64,000 bases of DNA from Pseudomonadota bacterium (GTDB lineage Bacteria > Pseudomonadota > Gammaproteobacteria > Burkholderiales > Burkholderiaceae_E), in assembly GCA_023389055.1 (NCBI GenBank), contig JAEWFA010000052.1, forward strand, positions 1 to 64,000. The letters run 5' to 3'. Positions 41,933 through 50,619 of this stretch are shown one piece after another; position 1 is the first letter of the stretch; each line of letters begins with the position of its first letter. The notes under the pieces are model-generated. The model was not told the DNA's origin, ran no database searches, and saw only the letters and a list, made by a program, of their open reading frames with translations. Made by a program: the position numbers and the translations under genes.

Positions 41933-43113
41933 ACGAAACGCAACTTCGTGATTCCGGCGCAACGCTGCCGTCGGACGAGGAATCGACGCGCTGCGGATGG
42001 CTGTCTGAAGCCTCCGGCGCCTTCGGCGACCTCGGCGTCCTGATTCCCTTCGTCACCGCCTACCTCGCAATCGTCGGCATGGCGCCGCAATCGGTGCTCG
42101 TGCCGATCGGCCTCGCATCTATCGCCGCGGGTCTTTGGTTCCGCACGCCCTTCCCGGTGCAGCCGATGAAGCTGATCGGCGCCTCGGTGATTCTCTACGC
42201 GCAGGCGGGCATCACGATGACGCCCGAGGTCGTGGTTGCCGCGGGCCTGGTCACCGGCGTCGTCTGGCTCGCGCTCGGGCTGACCGGCCTGGCCGAACGC
42301 TTCAGTGCGTGGATCCCCCGCGAAGCGCTGCTCGGCGTCGTCATGGGACTGGGCTTCGGGTTCATGCTCGAAGGCCTGCGCACGATGTCGGCGCAGCCGT
42401 GGGGCGGTGCGGCGACGCTGGCGATCGCGCTCGTGCTGCTGTCACGCCCGGCGATCCCGACGATGCTCGTGCTGCTGGGCGGCGGCGCGCTGGCCAGTCT
42501 TCTCACCGCGTCGCCGGCCGCGCTTGCCGACCTGGCCATGAGGCCGGCACTGACGGTGCCGGCCTTTGCGTGGCCGACGCTGTCGTGGCGCGCACTCGAG
42601 GTCGGCGTGCTGCTGCTTGCGCTGCCGCAACTTCCGCTGACCTTCGGCAACGCGCTGTTCGCCGTCGTCGACGAGAACAACCGTCGCTTTCCGACGAATC
42701 CGACGAACGAACGCACCGTTGCGCTGAGCACCGGCGCGATGAACGTCGTCTCGAGCGCATTGGGCGGTATTCCGCTCTGCCACGGCGCCGGCGGCATGGC
42801 CGCGCAGACGCGCTTCGGCGCGCGCAGCGGACGCGCTCCGGTGATCCTCGGCGTCACGCTGCTTGTGCTCGGACTCGTCTTCGCCGACGCCGTGGCAACG
42901 TTGTCTGCGCTGGTGCCGCCTGCGGTACTCGGCGCGATCCTCTTTCTCGCGGGGCTGCAACTCGCACTCGGCAGCCGCGAGCCCGGTGGCGAGAAAGTCG
43001 ATCGTTTCGTCGTGCTCGCCACCGCGGGCATCGCCGTCTGGCACGCGGGGCTCGCGGTGCTGTTCGGAGTGCTGGCGTATCACGCCACGCGAAGAGGCTG
43101 GATCCGCTTGTAG
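41929..43113 (+). CDS. putative molybdate/sulfate transporter (MOT1-like)
   Basis: 394 residues with 10-12 membrane segments. It resembles the prokaryotic relatives of the MOT1/SulP group: GAFGDLGVLIPFVTAYL near the start, FRTPFPVQPMKLIGA, the QLPLTFGNALFAV segment and GIPLCHGAGGMAAQTRFGARSG. Members carry molybdate or sulfate across the inner membrane. No STAS domain is present. Its ATG overlaps the esterase stop by 4 bp. Confidence 0.8.
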   Translation: MNETQLRDSGATLPSDEESTRCGWLSEASGAFGDLGVLIPFVTAYLAIVGMAPQSVLVPIGLASIAAGLWFRTPFPVQPMKLIGASVILYAQAGITMTPEVVVAAGLVTGVVWLALGLTGLAERFSAWIPREALLGVVMGLGFGFMLEGLRTMSAQPWGGAATLAIALVLLSRPAIPTMLVLLGGGALASLLTASPAALADLAMRPALTVPAFAWPTLSWRALEVGVLLLALPQLPLTFGNALFAVVDENNRRFPTNPTNERTVALSTGAMNVVSSALGGIPLCHGAGGMAAQTRFGARSGRAPVILGVTLLVLGLVFADAVATLSALVPPAVLGAILFLAGLQLALGSREPGGEKVDRFVVLATAGIAVWHAGLAVLFGVLAYHATRRGWIRL

Positions 43114-43245
43114 GCCCACCGCCATCATCCCGCGCGCATCGTTCGTCGCACTGTACGTGGCCGTGTCGGCCGCGACGGCCTCGGCGTCGCCGACTGCGTC
43201 GATCTACCCGATGATGATCCAGATCGCCTTCGCCGCCGTGAAGAC

Positions 43246-44157
43246 ATGAGCCGGCACGTCCTCCTCGGCGGCAACGGAGCGGTCGGCCGGGAGACCGCAG
43301 CGGCGCTCCTTAGACGCGGCATCGACGTCGTTTCCTTCGGCCGACGCCGCTCGAGCGTCGCCGGTGTCGAATCGATCGCGGCGGACGTGCTCGATCCGGA
43401 CGCCGTCCGGCGCGCGCTCGTCGGCGCCGATGTCGCCTATCTCCTGGTGGGCCTTCCGTACCGGCTCGGCGCGTGGCGTCGCGACTGGCCGGTGGTGATG
43501 CGAAATGCGATCGCTGCTGCACGCGCGAGCGATGCACACCTCGTGTTCCTCGACAACGTCTATTCGTACGGCCGCACCGAGGGGCCGATGACCGAGCGAA
43601 CGCCGATCCGGCCGAGCAGCCGCAAAGGCGAGGTGCGCGCCAGGCTGCTGCAGATGCTCGACGAAGCCCGTGCCGGGGGCCTCGTCGCCACGATAGCTCG
43701 CAGCGCCGACTTCTACGGCCCGGGGGCGGCGACGAGCGTCTTCAACATGATGGCGGTCGAAAACGTCGTGCGCGGCAAGCGTCCGGTGTGGCTGTTCGAC
43801 GCGTCAAAGCCGCACTCGATGACCTACACGCCCGATATCGGCCGGGCGCTCGCGGTCATCGGCACCGACGGGCGAGCGACGGGCAAGACGTGGCACTTGC
43901 CGACGGCGGCGCCCGCGCAGACGGGCCGCGAGTATGTGCGGTTGCTCGGCGACGGCGAGGCGAAAGTGATGTCGCTCACGACGATGCGGCTCGGTGGCCT
44001 CTTCATGCCGATGGCCCGCGAAACGATCGAACTCGCCTACCAGAACACCGAAGCCTACGTCTTCGACTCGAGCGCCTTCGAGCGAACGTTCGGCGTGGTG
44101 CCGACGCCGTACGCCGAAGGAATCGTCCGTACGCTCGAGCATGCGAGGCGCGCGTAG
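43246..44157 (+). CDS. NAD(P)-dependent epimerase/dehydratase family protein
   Basis: 303 residues of the extended/atypical SDR class. LLGGNGAVGRETAAALLRRG is the Rossmann motif. The Tyr of NVYSYGRTEGPM is at the expected place for catalysis, but the YxxxK lysine is not conserved, as in many atypical SDRs. Substrate unknown. The stop codon is 1 bp from the 3' end of the tRNA-Leu gene on the other strand. Confidence 0.82.
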   Translation: MSRHVLLGGNGAVGRETAAALLRRGIDVVSFGRRRSSVAGVESIAADVLDPDAVRRALVGADVAYLLVGLPYRLGAWRRDWPVVMRNAIAAARASDAHLVFLDNVYSYGRTEGPMTERTPIRPSSRKGEVRARLLQMLDEARAGGLVATIARSADFYGPGAATSVFNMMAVENVVRGKRPVWLFDASKPHSMTYTPDIGRALAVIGTDGRATGKTWHLPTAAPAQTGREYVRLLGDGEAKVMSLTTMRLGGLFMPMARETIELAYQNTEAYVFDSSAFERTFGVVPTPYAEGIVRTLEHARRA

Positions 44158-44158
44158 C

Positions 44159-44245
44159 TGGTGCCCGAGGCCGGACTCGAACCGGCACGGCCTTGCGGCC
44201 GAGGGATTTTAAGTCCCTTGTGTCTACCGATTTCACCACTCGGGC
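44159..44245 (-). tRNA. tRNA-Leu (UAA)
   Basis: 87 nt including an encoded CCA. Reading the minus strand, the acceptor GCCCGAG pairs with CTCGGGC, the anticodon loop reads ACTTAAAAT with anticodon TAA, the long variable arm and the GGTTCGAGTCC T arm are those of a class II leucine tRNA. The 3' end touches the epimerase gene's stop. Confidence 0.95.
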
Positions 44246-44255
44246 GCCGCTGCGC

Positions 44256-44283
44256 AGTGTACCGGCGCAGTGGCCGGTGGCAA
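44256..44283 (-). promoter_or_regulatory. putative promoter of tRNA-Leu
   Basis: On the minus strand TTGCCA (44283-44278) and TACACT (44261-44256) are 16 bp apart, ending 11 bp before the tRNA. The rest of the 295-bp gap up to the FrnE gene (44284-44540) shows no other feature. Confidence 0.45.
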
Positions 44284-44540
44284 CGCCGACCCCCGCGCAG
44301 TCGCAAGGCGCTGCGCCAGGCCATGCCGCGAAGCGCCCGCTCGAGCCTGTACGGAGAAGGCCGGTCTTGCATGTTCGCCTCCTGTGCGACAACGGTGCGA
44401 TGAACCGCCTTGCTTCAGCTGCGTCACTGCCGGCGCGGGTTCGCGCCCTGCTGGATGTTCGCGATACGCTGCGCGACGGCGGCACGCCACGCGCAATTCG
44501 TGTTGAAGCACGTCCCATCCGCAAGAGCAAGGAAACCGCG

Positions 44541-45209
44541 ATGACCCCGATCACCGTCGACGTCGTTTCCGACGTCGTCTGCCCCTGGTGCTACATCGGA
44601 AAGCGCCAGCTGGAGAATGCCGTCGATCTCTGGTCGCGGCGGCACCCCCACGTTCCGGTCGAAGTGTCGTGGCACGCGTACCAGCTCAACCCGGACATGC
44701 CTGCCGAGGGCGTGGCCCGCGACGATTACCTGCTGCGCAAATTCGGCAGCGCCGACACCGGGCAGTTGTACGCGCGCGTGGCGGCGGCCGCCGAGTCGGT
44801 CGGGCTGGCGATGGACTTCGAGCGCATCGCCCGGCAGCCGAACACGTTGCCGGCACACGCGCTGATCGCATCGATGCCCAACGGCCCAAGACAGCAGTCG
44901 ATGGTCGAAGAACTGTTTCGCGGCTACTTCGTCAACGGCGTCGACCTGACGGCGCGAGACGAACTGCTCGACGTTGCCGAATCCGCGGGGATGCGACGGG
45001 AGACGGCGGCCGCGGCCATCGACGATCGCCATGCGCTCGACGCTATCGCGCAGGTCGAGCGCGACCTGCGCGAACAGGGCGTGAGCGGTGTCCCGTTGTT
45101 CATCGTCGATCGTCGCTTCGGCGTGCGCGGCGCGCAAGGTGCCGATGCGATCGTCGCAGCCCTCGAGCGAGCGCTGGCCGCGCGCGACGACGCTGCGGCG
45201 AACGACTGA
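44541..45209 (+). CDS. DsbA family oxidoreductase, FrnE type
   Basis: 222 residues with no signal peptide, so probably cytoplasmic. The active-site CPWC is in VVCPWCYIGKRQ near residue 14; the cis-Pro region is GVSGVPLFIVDRRFGVRGAQG. FrnE-like proteins are thiol oxidoreductases or isomerases linked to redox stress. The ATG with GGAAA 6 bp upstream is preferred to one at 44401. Monocistronic. Confidence 0.88.
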   Translation: MTPITVDVVSDVVCPWCYIGKRQLENAVDLWSRRHPHVPVEVSWHAYQLNPDMPAEGVARDDYLLRKFGSADTGQLYARVAAAAESVGLAMDFERIARQPNTLPAHALIASMPNGPRQQSMVEELFRGYFVNGVDLTARDELLDVAESAGMRRETAAAAIDDRHALDAIAQVERDLREQGVSGVPLFIVDRRFGVRGAQGADAIVAALERALAARDDAAAND

Positions 45210-45273
45210 GACGCCGCGGCGGGCCGTCCGTTTGCGCGCTTTGCGGTTTTCGGCAACGCAACCGGAGGACGAG

Positions 45274-45873
45274 ATGCACCGAGAACCGACCGATTTTGCG
45301 TCCCGACGCCGCGTCACCCTGGGGCTGGTCGTGCTGGCAACCGGCGGCCTGGCCGCATGCACGACGACCGGGCGTTCCGGCAGCGCGACGGCCGCCGCCA
45401 AACGGCGCGAGATCGACGCCGAGGTCAACACCACGCTGACGAAATTGTACGAAACCGCGCCCGGCTCGCGAGAGCTCGTGCAGCGCGCAAGTGGCGTGCT
45501 GGTGTTCCCGTCGGTGATCCGCGTGAGCCTCGGCATCGGCGGCGCGCACGGCGACGGCGCGCTGCTCGGCAAGGGCGGGAACACCCTCGGCTACTACACC
45601 GTGAACGCCGGCTCGATCGGGCTGCAGGCCGGCGCGCAATCGCAGGCGGCGGTCTACCTGTTCATGACGCCGCAAGCCCTGGAGCAGTTCCGCCAGAGCA
45701 ACGGCTGGACGGCCGGCGTCGATGCGACCGTAGCGGTGGCGAAGGTCGGCGCGAATGGCCGCATCGATACGGCTTCCGCGCAGCAGCCGGTGATTGCCTT
45801 CGTGATGACGAACGCAGGACTGGCCGCCGGCGTAGCGCTCGAAGGCGCGAAAGTCACGCCGATGGCGGCCTGA
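45274..45873 (+). CDS. SYLF/Ysc84-domain lipoprotein
   Basis: 199 residues. A signal peptide ends in a lipobox (GLAAC, Cys at about residue 29), so the protein is a lipoprotein; the SRRR before the hydrophobic core resembles a Tat motif. The remainder is the SYLF domain (RASGVLVFPSVIRVSLGIGG, ALLGKGGNTLGYYTVNAGSIGLQAGAQSQ), a lipid-binding fold. An ideal GGAGG lies 6 bp before the ATG. Confidence 0.86.
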   Translation: MHREPTDFASRRRVTLGLVVLATGGLAACTTTGRSGSATAAAKRREIDAEVNTTLTKLYETAPGSRELVQRASGVLVFPSVIRVSLGIGGAHGDGALLGKGGNTLGYYTVNAGSIGLQAGAQSQAAVYLFMTPQALEQFRQSNGWTAGVDATVAVAKVGANGRIDTASAQQPVIAFVMTNAGLAAGVALEGAKVTPMAA

Positions 45874-45968
45874 AACCTCGACGGCACGGGCCGCGCGTGA
45901 GTGCATCGACGCACGCGTGCGGCCCGGTTTGCGCGTGGCGCGAAGCGAGCGTCGCCTTCCGTATCGAA

Positions 45969-45996
45969 TTGACACGTCGACGGCGAACGATATAAT
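45969..45996 (+). promoter_or_regulatory. consensus sigma-70 promoter for the Gly-Cys tRNA pair
   Basis: A perfect TTGACA (45969-45974) and a perfect TATAAT (45991-45996) are 16 bp apart; tRNA-Gly begins 13 bp after the -10 box. Such strong promoters are typical of stable RNA genes. Confidence 0.85.
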
Positions 45997-46008
45997 CGTC
46001 GGCTTCGC

Positions 46009-46084
46009 GCGGGAGTAGCTCAGTTGGTAGAGCGCAACCTTGCCAAGGTTGAGGTCGCGAGTTCGAGACTCGTCTCCCGCTCCA
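46009..46084 (+). tRNA. tRNA-Gly (GCC)
   Basis: 76 nt including encoded CCA. Acceptor stem GCGGGAG/CTCCCGC, D-loop AGCTCAGTTGGTAGAGC, anticodon GCC within CTTGCCAAG, T arm with GTTCGAGAC. Expressed from the consensus promoter just upstream. Confidence 0.97.
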
Positions 46085-46142
46085 GTTTCCCCTTCCTGGG
46101 CCCACGAACCGCTCGCCTGCGCACGGTTCGGCCTGCTCTCCC

Positions 46143-46216
46143 GGCGGAGTGGCAGAGTGGTCATGCAGCGGCCTGCAAAGCCGTGTACGCCGGTTCGATT
46201 CCGACCTCCGCCTCCA
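46143..46216 (+). tRNA. tRNA-Cys (GCA)
   Basis: 74 nt including encoded CCA. Acceptor stem GGCGGAG/CTCCGCC, anticodon GCA in CCTGCAAAG, T arm with GGTTCGATTCC. Lies 58 bp after tRNA-Gly with no promoter seen between, so probably co-transcribed. The CCA end is the left boundary of a segment carrying a start-less PEP-CTERM gene. Confidence 0.97.
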
Positions 46217-46235
46217 AATGAAGTCAACCGCTTAG

Positions 46236-46898
46236 CGCGAACGGTCGTGCGCATCGGGCGCCGCGTCCCGGCCGTGGCGCTTTGACACGCTGTTCGACAC
46301 CACGGCCGTCGCGTTGGCGGAAGGCGTCGCCGACGTGCAAGCGGGCAGCAGCCCACCCGCGGCCACACCGCTCATCACGAGTGCGGCGGTGATCGGTACC
46401 ACCGACTCGGCGTCGGCGGAGGCACTCGCCACGCCGGGCTTCCTGAGCGCCAGCGCCGACGTGAATGCCATTGCCGATGTCGCGGCCGCGACGGGTACGG
46501 CTCGTTTCGTCGGCTCCTTCAGCGACACCGGTGAACTGAACCTGAGCTTCGACTTCAATTCGATCGGCTTCCCGTTGGGCGACGGTGGAGTTGCGGGCGC
46601 GACGCTGTTCATCACGCTCACCAGCGGCGCCAACACGCTGATCGAGGAGGTCCTCGACGTTTCCGGGTTGCGGGAGTTCTCGCTGGTCCTCCCGAAGGGC
46701 ACGACCAGCACCCTCGAGCTGGTCCTCACAAGCGAGGCGAGCGGGTCCTCCGGCTCAGCGCCGAGCGGCGGCTTCAACGTGGCGCTGGTGGATTTCACAG
46801 GAGCGGTGGCGGCGGTGCCGCTCCCGTCGACGCTCCTGCTGCTGGCGATCGGGCTTGCGGCGGCCGGCCTCCTGATAAGGCATCGCGCACGCGTGTAG
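46236..46898 (+). pseudogene. PEP-CTERM protein gene lacking its 5' end
   Basis: An open frame of 220 codons begins 19 bp after the tRNA-Cys CCA end and has no ATG or GTG near its start; the only usable starts are TTG at 46314 or later. No signal peptide is present. The C terminus is a clear PEP-CTERM sorting signal: AVPLPSTLLLL, a hydrophobic helix, then RHRARV. The body is rich in Ala, Ser and Thr, like exported PEP-CTERM proteins. A surface protein without signal peptide cannot work with exosortase, so this is best read as a 5'-truncated gene. No exosortase is in the window. Confidence 0.6.
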
Positions 46899-46954
46899 CC
46901 AGCCCGCGGAGCGTTCCCGCTCCTGCTGCGGCCCCATGCCTTGAAATCCGGGGC

Positions 46955-46985
46955 TTGACCTTGACATCATGTGAAGGTGGACGAT
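46955..46985 (+). promoter_or_regulatory. CueR-type operator-promoter of copA
   Basis: A -35 TTGACC (46955-46960) and a weak -10 GACGAT (46980-46985) are 19 bp apart, the long spacing typical of MerR-family activation. The spacer holds a 21-bp near-perfect palindrome (46958-46978) with ACCTT and AAGGT ends, as in the E. coli copA operator. Only three symmetric pairs (and centre) break the dyad. It implies transcription from about 46992 and rules out the earlier in-frame start at 46971. Confidence 0.8.
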
Positions 46986-47015
46986 GCATTCGATGGCATC
47001 GTTCCGGAGCTTTGG

Positions 47016-49520
47016 ATGACCACCGCACCCCTGTCCACTACTGCCGCCGTCGGCGGACCCGTTCGGCTGCAGGTCAAGGGAATGACCTGCGCCTCGTGCG
47101 TCGGGCGCGTCGAGCGCGCGTTGCGCAAGCTGCCCGGCGTGGAAGAGGCGAACGTCAATCTCGCTACCGAAACGGCCAGCGTCCGCGCGCAGGCGTCGGT
47201 CATTCCCGCCGAACTCGCCCAAGCGATCGAGAAGGCCGGGTACGAAGTCGCGCGCGAGACCTTCGACATCTCGATCGCCGGAATGACCTGCGCGTCGTGT
47301 GTCGGCCGCGTGGAAAAGGCGCTGGCGAAGGTGCCGGGTGTCGCGCGCGTCTCCGTCAATCTCGCCACCGAGCGTGCGACCGTCGAGACCTTCGGCGCTA
47401 CGCCGCTGCACGCGCTGCACGAGGCGATCGAACGAGCCGGTTACGAAGTTGCACCATCGTCCGAAACGGGCGCCCAGGCGCCGGCGGCGGCGAACGCATC
47501 GATGCTGCCCGGCTGGTGGCCCGTTGCGCTCGCGGCGATCCTCACGCTTCCGCTGGTCGCGCCGATGCTCGGTTCGCCGCTCGGGCGCGACTGGATGTTG
47601 CCCGCGTGGGCGCAGTTGCTCCTCGCAACGCCGGTGCAGTTCTGGCTCGGGGCGCGCTTCTACCGGGCGGGCTGGAAGGCGTTGCGCGCAGGCACCGGCA
47701 ACATGGACCTGCTCGTGGCGCTCGGCACGTCCGCGGCCTACGGGCTGTCGGTGTACCTGATGGCCACCGATCACGGGCACGGCATCCCGCACCTGTACTT
47801 CGAGGCGTCGGCCGCGGTGATCACGCTCGTGCTGCTGGGCAAGTGGCTCGAGGCGCGCGCCAAGCGCCATACGGCGGATGCGATCCGCGCGCTCAACGCG
47901 CTCCGCCCCGAGACCGCCCGTGTGCGCCGCAACGGGGTCGACACCGAGCTGCCAGCGGCGAATGTGCGCATCGGCGACCTGGTTGTCGTCCGCCCGGGCG
48001 AGCGCATCGCCGTAGACGGCGAAGTCGTCGAGGGACGCAGCCATGCCGACGAGGCGCTGATCACCGGCGAGAGCCTGCCGGTAGCCAAGGCGGCCGGCGA
48101 TCGCGTCACCGGCGGGTCGATCAACGTCGAAGGGCTGCTCGTCGTGCGAACCATCGCGACGGGCAGCGAATCGAGGCTCGCACGCATCATCCGGATGGTC
48201 GAGGGCGCACAGGCCGCCAAGGCGCCGATCCAGCGGCTCGTCGATCGCGTCAGCGCCGTGTTCGTGCCGGTGGTGCTCGCCGTCGCACTCGTTACGCTCG
48301 CGGCATGGGGGCTGGCGACCGGCGACTGGGAGCGCGCGCTGCTGAATGCCGTCGCCGTGCTCGTCATCGCCTGCCCGTGTGCGCTGGGCCTGGCGACACC
48401 GACGGCGATCATGGCCGGCACCGGCGTCGCCGCCCGGCACGGCATCCTCATCAAGGACGCCGAGGCGCTCGAAGTGGCGCACTCGGTGACCACCGTCGCC
48501 TTTGACAAGACGGGAACACTGACGATCGGACAACCGCGCCTTGCGGCCGTGCTCGCCGCCGACGATGGCAGCGAAGCCGACGTGCTGCGGCTCGCCGCAG
48601 CGCTGCAACGCGGCAGCGAACACCCTCTCGCGAAAGCCGTGCTCGACGCGGCACAGGCGCGCGGGATCGCTGCGGCCCTTGCACAGGAGGTGCGCGCGCT
48701 CGCGGGCCGCGGCATACGAGGGTCGATCAACGGGGAAACGCTGCATCTGGGCAGCTCTCGGCTGCTCGAAGAGCTCGGCGTGTCGGCCGGCACCCTCGCG
48801 GCGCACGCTGCCCGTCTGCAGTCCGAAGGTCGCACGGTTTCCTGGCTGACGACGGGAGCCGACGGGGCACACGAGCTGCGCGGCCTGCTCGCCTTCGGCG
48901 ACACCATCAAGCCCGAAGCCGCCGAAGCGATTGCTGCGCTTCACACGCGCGGCGTCCGCACGGTGCTCGTGACCGGCGACAACCGCGGCAGCGCGCGGGC
49001 GGTGGCCGCGGAACTCGGCATCGACGAGGTGCGCGCCGAGGTGCTGCCCGAGACGAAGGCAGCGATCGTCGGCGAGCTCAAGCGCGACGGCGCCATCGTC
49101 GCGATGGTGGGGGACGGAATCAACGACGCCCCCGCCCTCGCAGCGGCAAGCGTCGGCATTGCAATGTCCACCGGAACCGACGTCGCGATGGAGGCGGCAG
49201 GCATCACGCTGATGCGCGGAGACCCGCGGCTCGTCGCCGATGCCATCGACGTGTCGCGCCGCACCTACGCGAAGATCCGGCAGAACCTGTTCTGGGCCTT
49301 CTTCTACAACGCGGTCGGCATGCCGCTGGCCGCGCTCGGCTTCCTGAACCCGGTCATCGCGGGCGCCGCGATGGCGTTCTCCAGTGTGAGCGTCGTGAGC
49401 AACGCGCTGTTGCTTCGCGGCTGGCGGCCGACGACCGAGAGCGCCGATTCGGCAGCCGGAAACCGCTGGCGAACTGCCCGCTCGTCGGCCGCGCTGCGCG
49501 CCGCAGCTTCGGCGGAATGA
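47016..49520 (+). CDS. copA: copper-exporting P1B-type ATPase
   Basis: 834 residues. Two N-terminal metal-binding domains each have GMTCASC (Cys25/28 in the first). The membrane metal site is CPC (Cys453, Cys455), the phosphorylated Asp is Asp497 in DKTGT, the actuator has TGES, and the nucleotide domain SEHPLAKA with MVGDGINDAPAL following. It pumps Cu(I) out of the cytoplasm. The ATG at 47016 has GGAG 6 bp upstream; an earlier GTG at 46971 lies inside the operator. The last 25 residues are a polar, low-complexity tail. cueR follows with a 4-bp overlap. Confidence 0.96.
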   Translation: MTTAPLSTTAAVGGPVRLQVKGMTCASCVGRVERALRKLPGVEEANVNLATETASVRAQASVIPAELAQAIEKAGYEVARETFDISIAGMTCASCVGRVEKALAKVPGVARVSVNLATERATVETFGATPLHALHEAIERAGYEVAPSSETGAQAPAAANASMLPGWWPVALAAILTLPLVAPMLGSPLGRDWMLPAWAQLLLATPVQFWLGARFYRAGWKALRAGTGNMDLLVALGTSAAYGLSVYLMATDHGHGIPHLYFEASAAVITLVLLGKWLEARAKRHTADAIRALNALRPETARVRRNGVDTELPAANVRIGDLVVVRPGERIAVDGEVVEGRSHADEALITGESLPVAKAAGDRVTGGSINVEGLLVVRTIATGSESRLARIIRMVEGAQAAKAPIQRLVDRVSAVFVPVVLAVALVTLAAWGLATGDWERALLNAVAVLVIACPCALGLATPTAIMAGTGVAARHGILIKDAEALEVAHSVTTVAFDKTGTLTIGQPRLAAVLAADDGSEADVLRLAAALQRGSEHPLAKAVLDAAQARGIAAALAQEVRALAGRGIRGSINGETLHLGSSRLLEELGVSAGTLAAHAARLQSEGRTVSWLTTGADGAHELRGLLAFGDTIKPEAAEAIAALHTRGVRTVLVTGDNRGSARAVAAELGIDEVRAEVLPETKAAIVGELKRDGAIVAMVGDGINDAPALAAASVGIAMSTGTDVAMEAAGITLMRGDPRLVADAIDVSRRTYAKIRQNLFWAFFYNAVGMPLAALGFLNPVIAGAAMAFSSVSVVSNALLLRGWRPTTESADSAAGNRWRTARSSAALRAAASAE

Positions 49521-49960
49521 ACGCAATGCACGGCCAGGCGATGAACATCGGCGAGGCGTCGCGCGCCTCCGGTGTCTCGGCGAAGATGATCCGGCACTAC
49601 GAATCGCTCGGCCTGATTCCGCCGGCCGAGCGAAGCGATGCCGGTTATCGCAGGTACGCGGCGAACGACGTGCACCTGCTCACGTTCATCGCCCGCGCCC
49701 GCGACCTCGGCTTCTCGATCGCCGAGATCACGCAGCTCGTCGGCCTTTGGCAGGATCGCGGGCGATCGAGCGCCAAAGTGAAGGCGCTGGCGCTCGAACA
49801 CATGCAACGGCTCGACCGCAAGGTGCGCGAGTTGCTCGAGATGAAGGCGACGCTCGGCGAACTCGTGAAGTCGTGCCACGGCGACGAACGTCCGGAGTGC
49901 CCGATTCTCGACTCCCTCGCGACGAACGACTCGACGCGTGCGGCGGGTGGCACTGGATGA
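49517..49960 (+). CDS. cueR: copper-responsive MerR-family regulator
   Basis: 147 residues from 49517 (ATGA overlap with copA), or 139 if translation begins at 49541 (MNIGEAS), which matches the canonical CueR start and gives the copper ligands the same numbers as in E. coli, Cys112 and Cys120 (CHGDERPEC). The N-terminal helix-turn-helix (RASGVSAKMIRHYESLGLI) and long dimerisation helix are intact. It should bind the palindrome before copA and activate it on Cu(I), giving a self-contained feedback unit. Confidence 0.94.
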   Translation: MNAMHGQAMNIGEASRASGVSAKMIRHYESLGLIPPAERSDAGYRRYAANDVHLLTFIARARDLGFSIAEITQLVGLWQDRGRSSAKVKALALEHMQRLDRKVRELLEMKATLGELVKSCHGDERPECPILDSLATNDSTRAAGGTG

Positions 49961-50011
49961 CGAGCGTAGCGCAGCTACCGGTCGCGCTCGCCGTTCCGAT
50001 CGAAGGACAGA

Positions 50012-50575
50012 TCAGCCCGAATCGCGCAGGTACGGCCAGGCCCGGCGCAGGTAGTAGGTCATCGACCAGACGGTGAGGATCGCAGCGGCGTAGATCAACC
50101 ACGTGCCGACGGCGTGCGTGTCGAGCACGCCGAACAGCGGCCGGGCGTAGAGCAGCATCGGGATCGCGACCAGTTGCGCGATCGTCTTGAACTTGCCGAT
50201 CGAATGCACCGCCACGCTCGTGCGTGCGCCGATCTGCGCCATCCATTCGCGCAGCGCCGAGATCGTCAGTTCGCGACCGACGATGATCGCCGCCACGATC
50301 GCGTCGACCCTTCCGAGCGCGACCAGCATCACGAGCGCGACGCAGACGATCAGCTTGTCGGCGACCGGATCGAGGAACGCGCCGAAGGCGGAGGTCTGGC
50401 CCCAGCGACGCGCCAGCCACCCGTCGAGCCAGTCGGTGATCGCCGCGGCCACGAACAGGACGGTGGCGATGACGTTCTGCGCGTGCACGCTCACCGGCAG
50501 GTAGAACGCGGCGACCAGCAGCGGAATCGCCAGCACGCGGGTCCAGGTGAGCAACGTCGGGAGGTTCAGAACCAT
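50012..50575 (-). CDS. pgsA: CDP-diacylglycerol-glycerol-3-phosphate 3-phosphatidyltransferase
   Basis: 187 residues and four membrane segments. The CDP-alcohol phosphatidyltransferase signature is DWLDGWLARRWGQTSAFGAFLDPVADK. It makes phosphatidylglycerol phosphate in the inner membrane. The start at 50575 (MVLNLPTLLTWTRV) fits the family N terminus; an ATG at 50620 overlapping the uvrC stop would add 15 residues and is an alternative. Last gene of the leftward housekeeping block. Confidence 0.93.
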   Translation of the reverse strand: MVLNLPTLLTWTRVLAIPLLVAAFYLPVSVHAQNVIATVLFVAAAITDWLDGWLARRWGQTSAFGAFLDPVADKLIVCVALVMLVALGRVDAIVAAIIVGRELTISALREWMAQIGARTSVAVHSIGKFKTIAQLVAIPMLLYARPLFGVLDTHAVGTWLIYAAAILTVWSMTYYLRRAWPYLRDSG

Positions 50576-50619
50576 GCGGGGATCGCGAGTACGTGCGTGG
50601 AGGGCCGGCTCATACGCCA

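Noticed and set aside
44161..44403. A short plus-strand frame across tRNA-Leu
   Set aside because: The protein is an artefact of translating the antisense of a tRNA, a frequent database error.
46971..47015. Upstream in-frame start for copA
   Set aside because: The GTG at 46971 is inside the CueR palindrome and upstream of the predicted transcription start.
49961..50011. Bidirectional terminator between cueR and pgsA
   Set aside because: A CGAGCG/CGCTCG pairing exists but with a long loop and no T tract on either strand.
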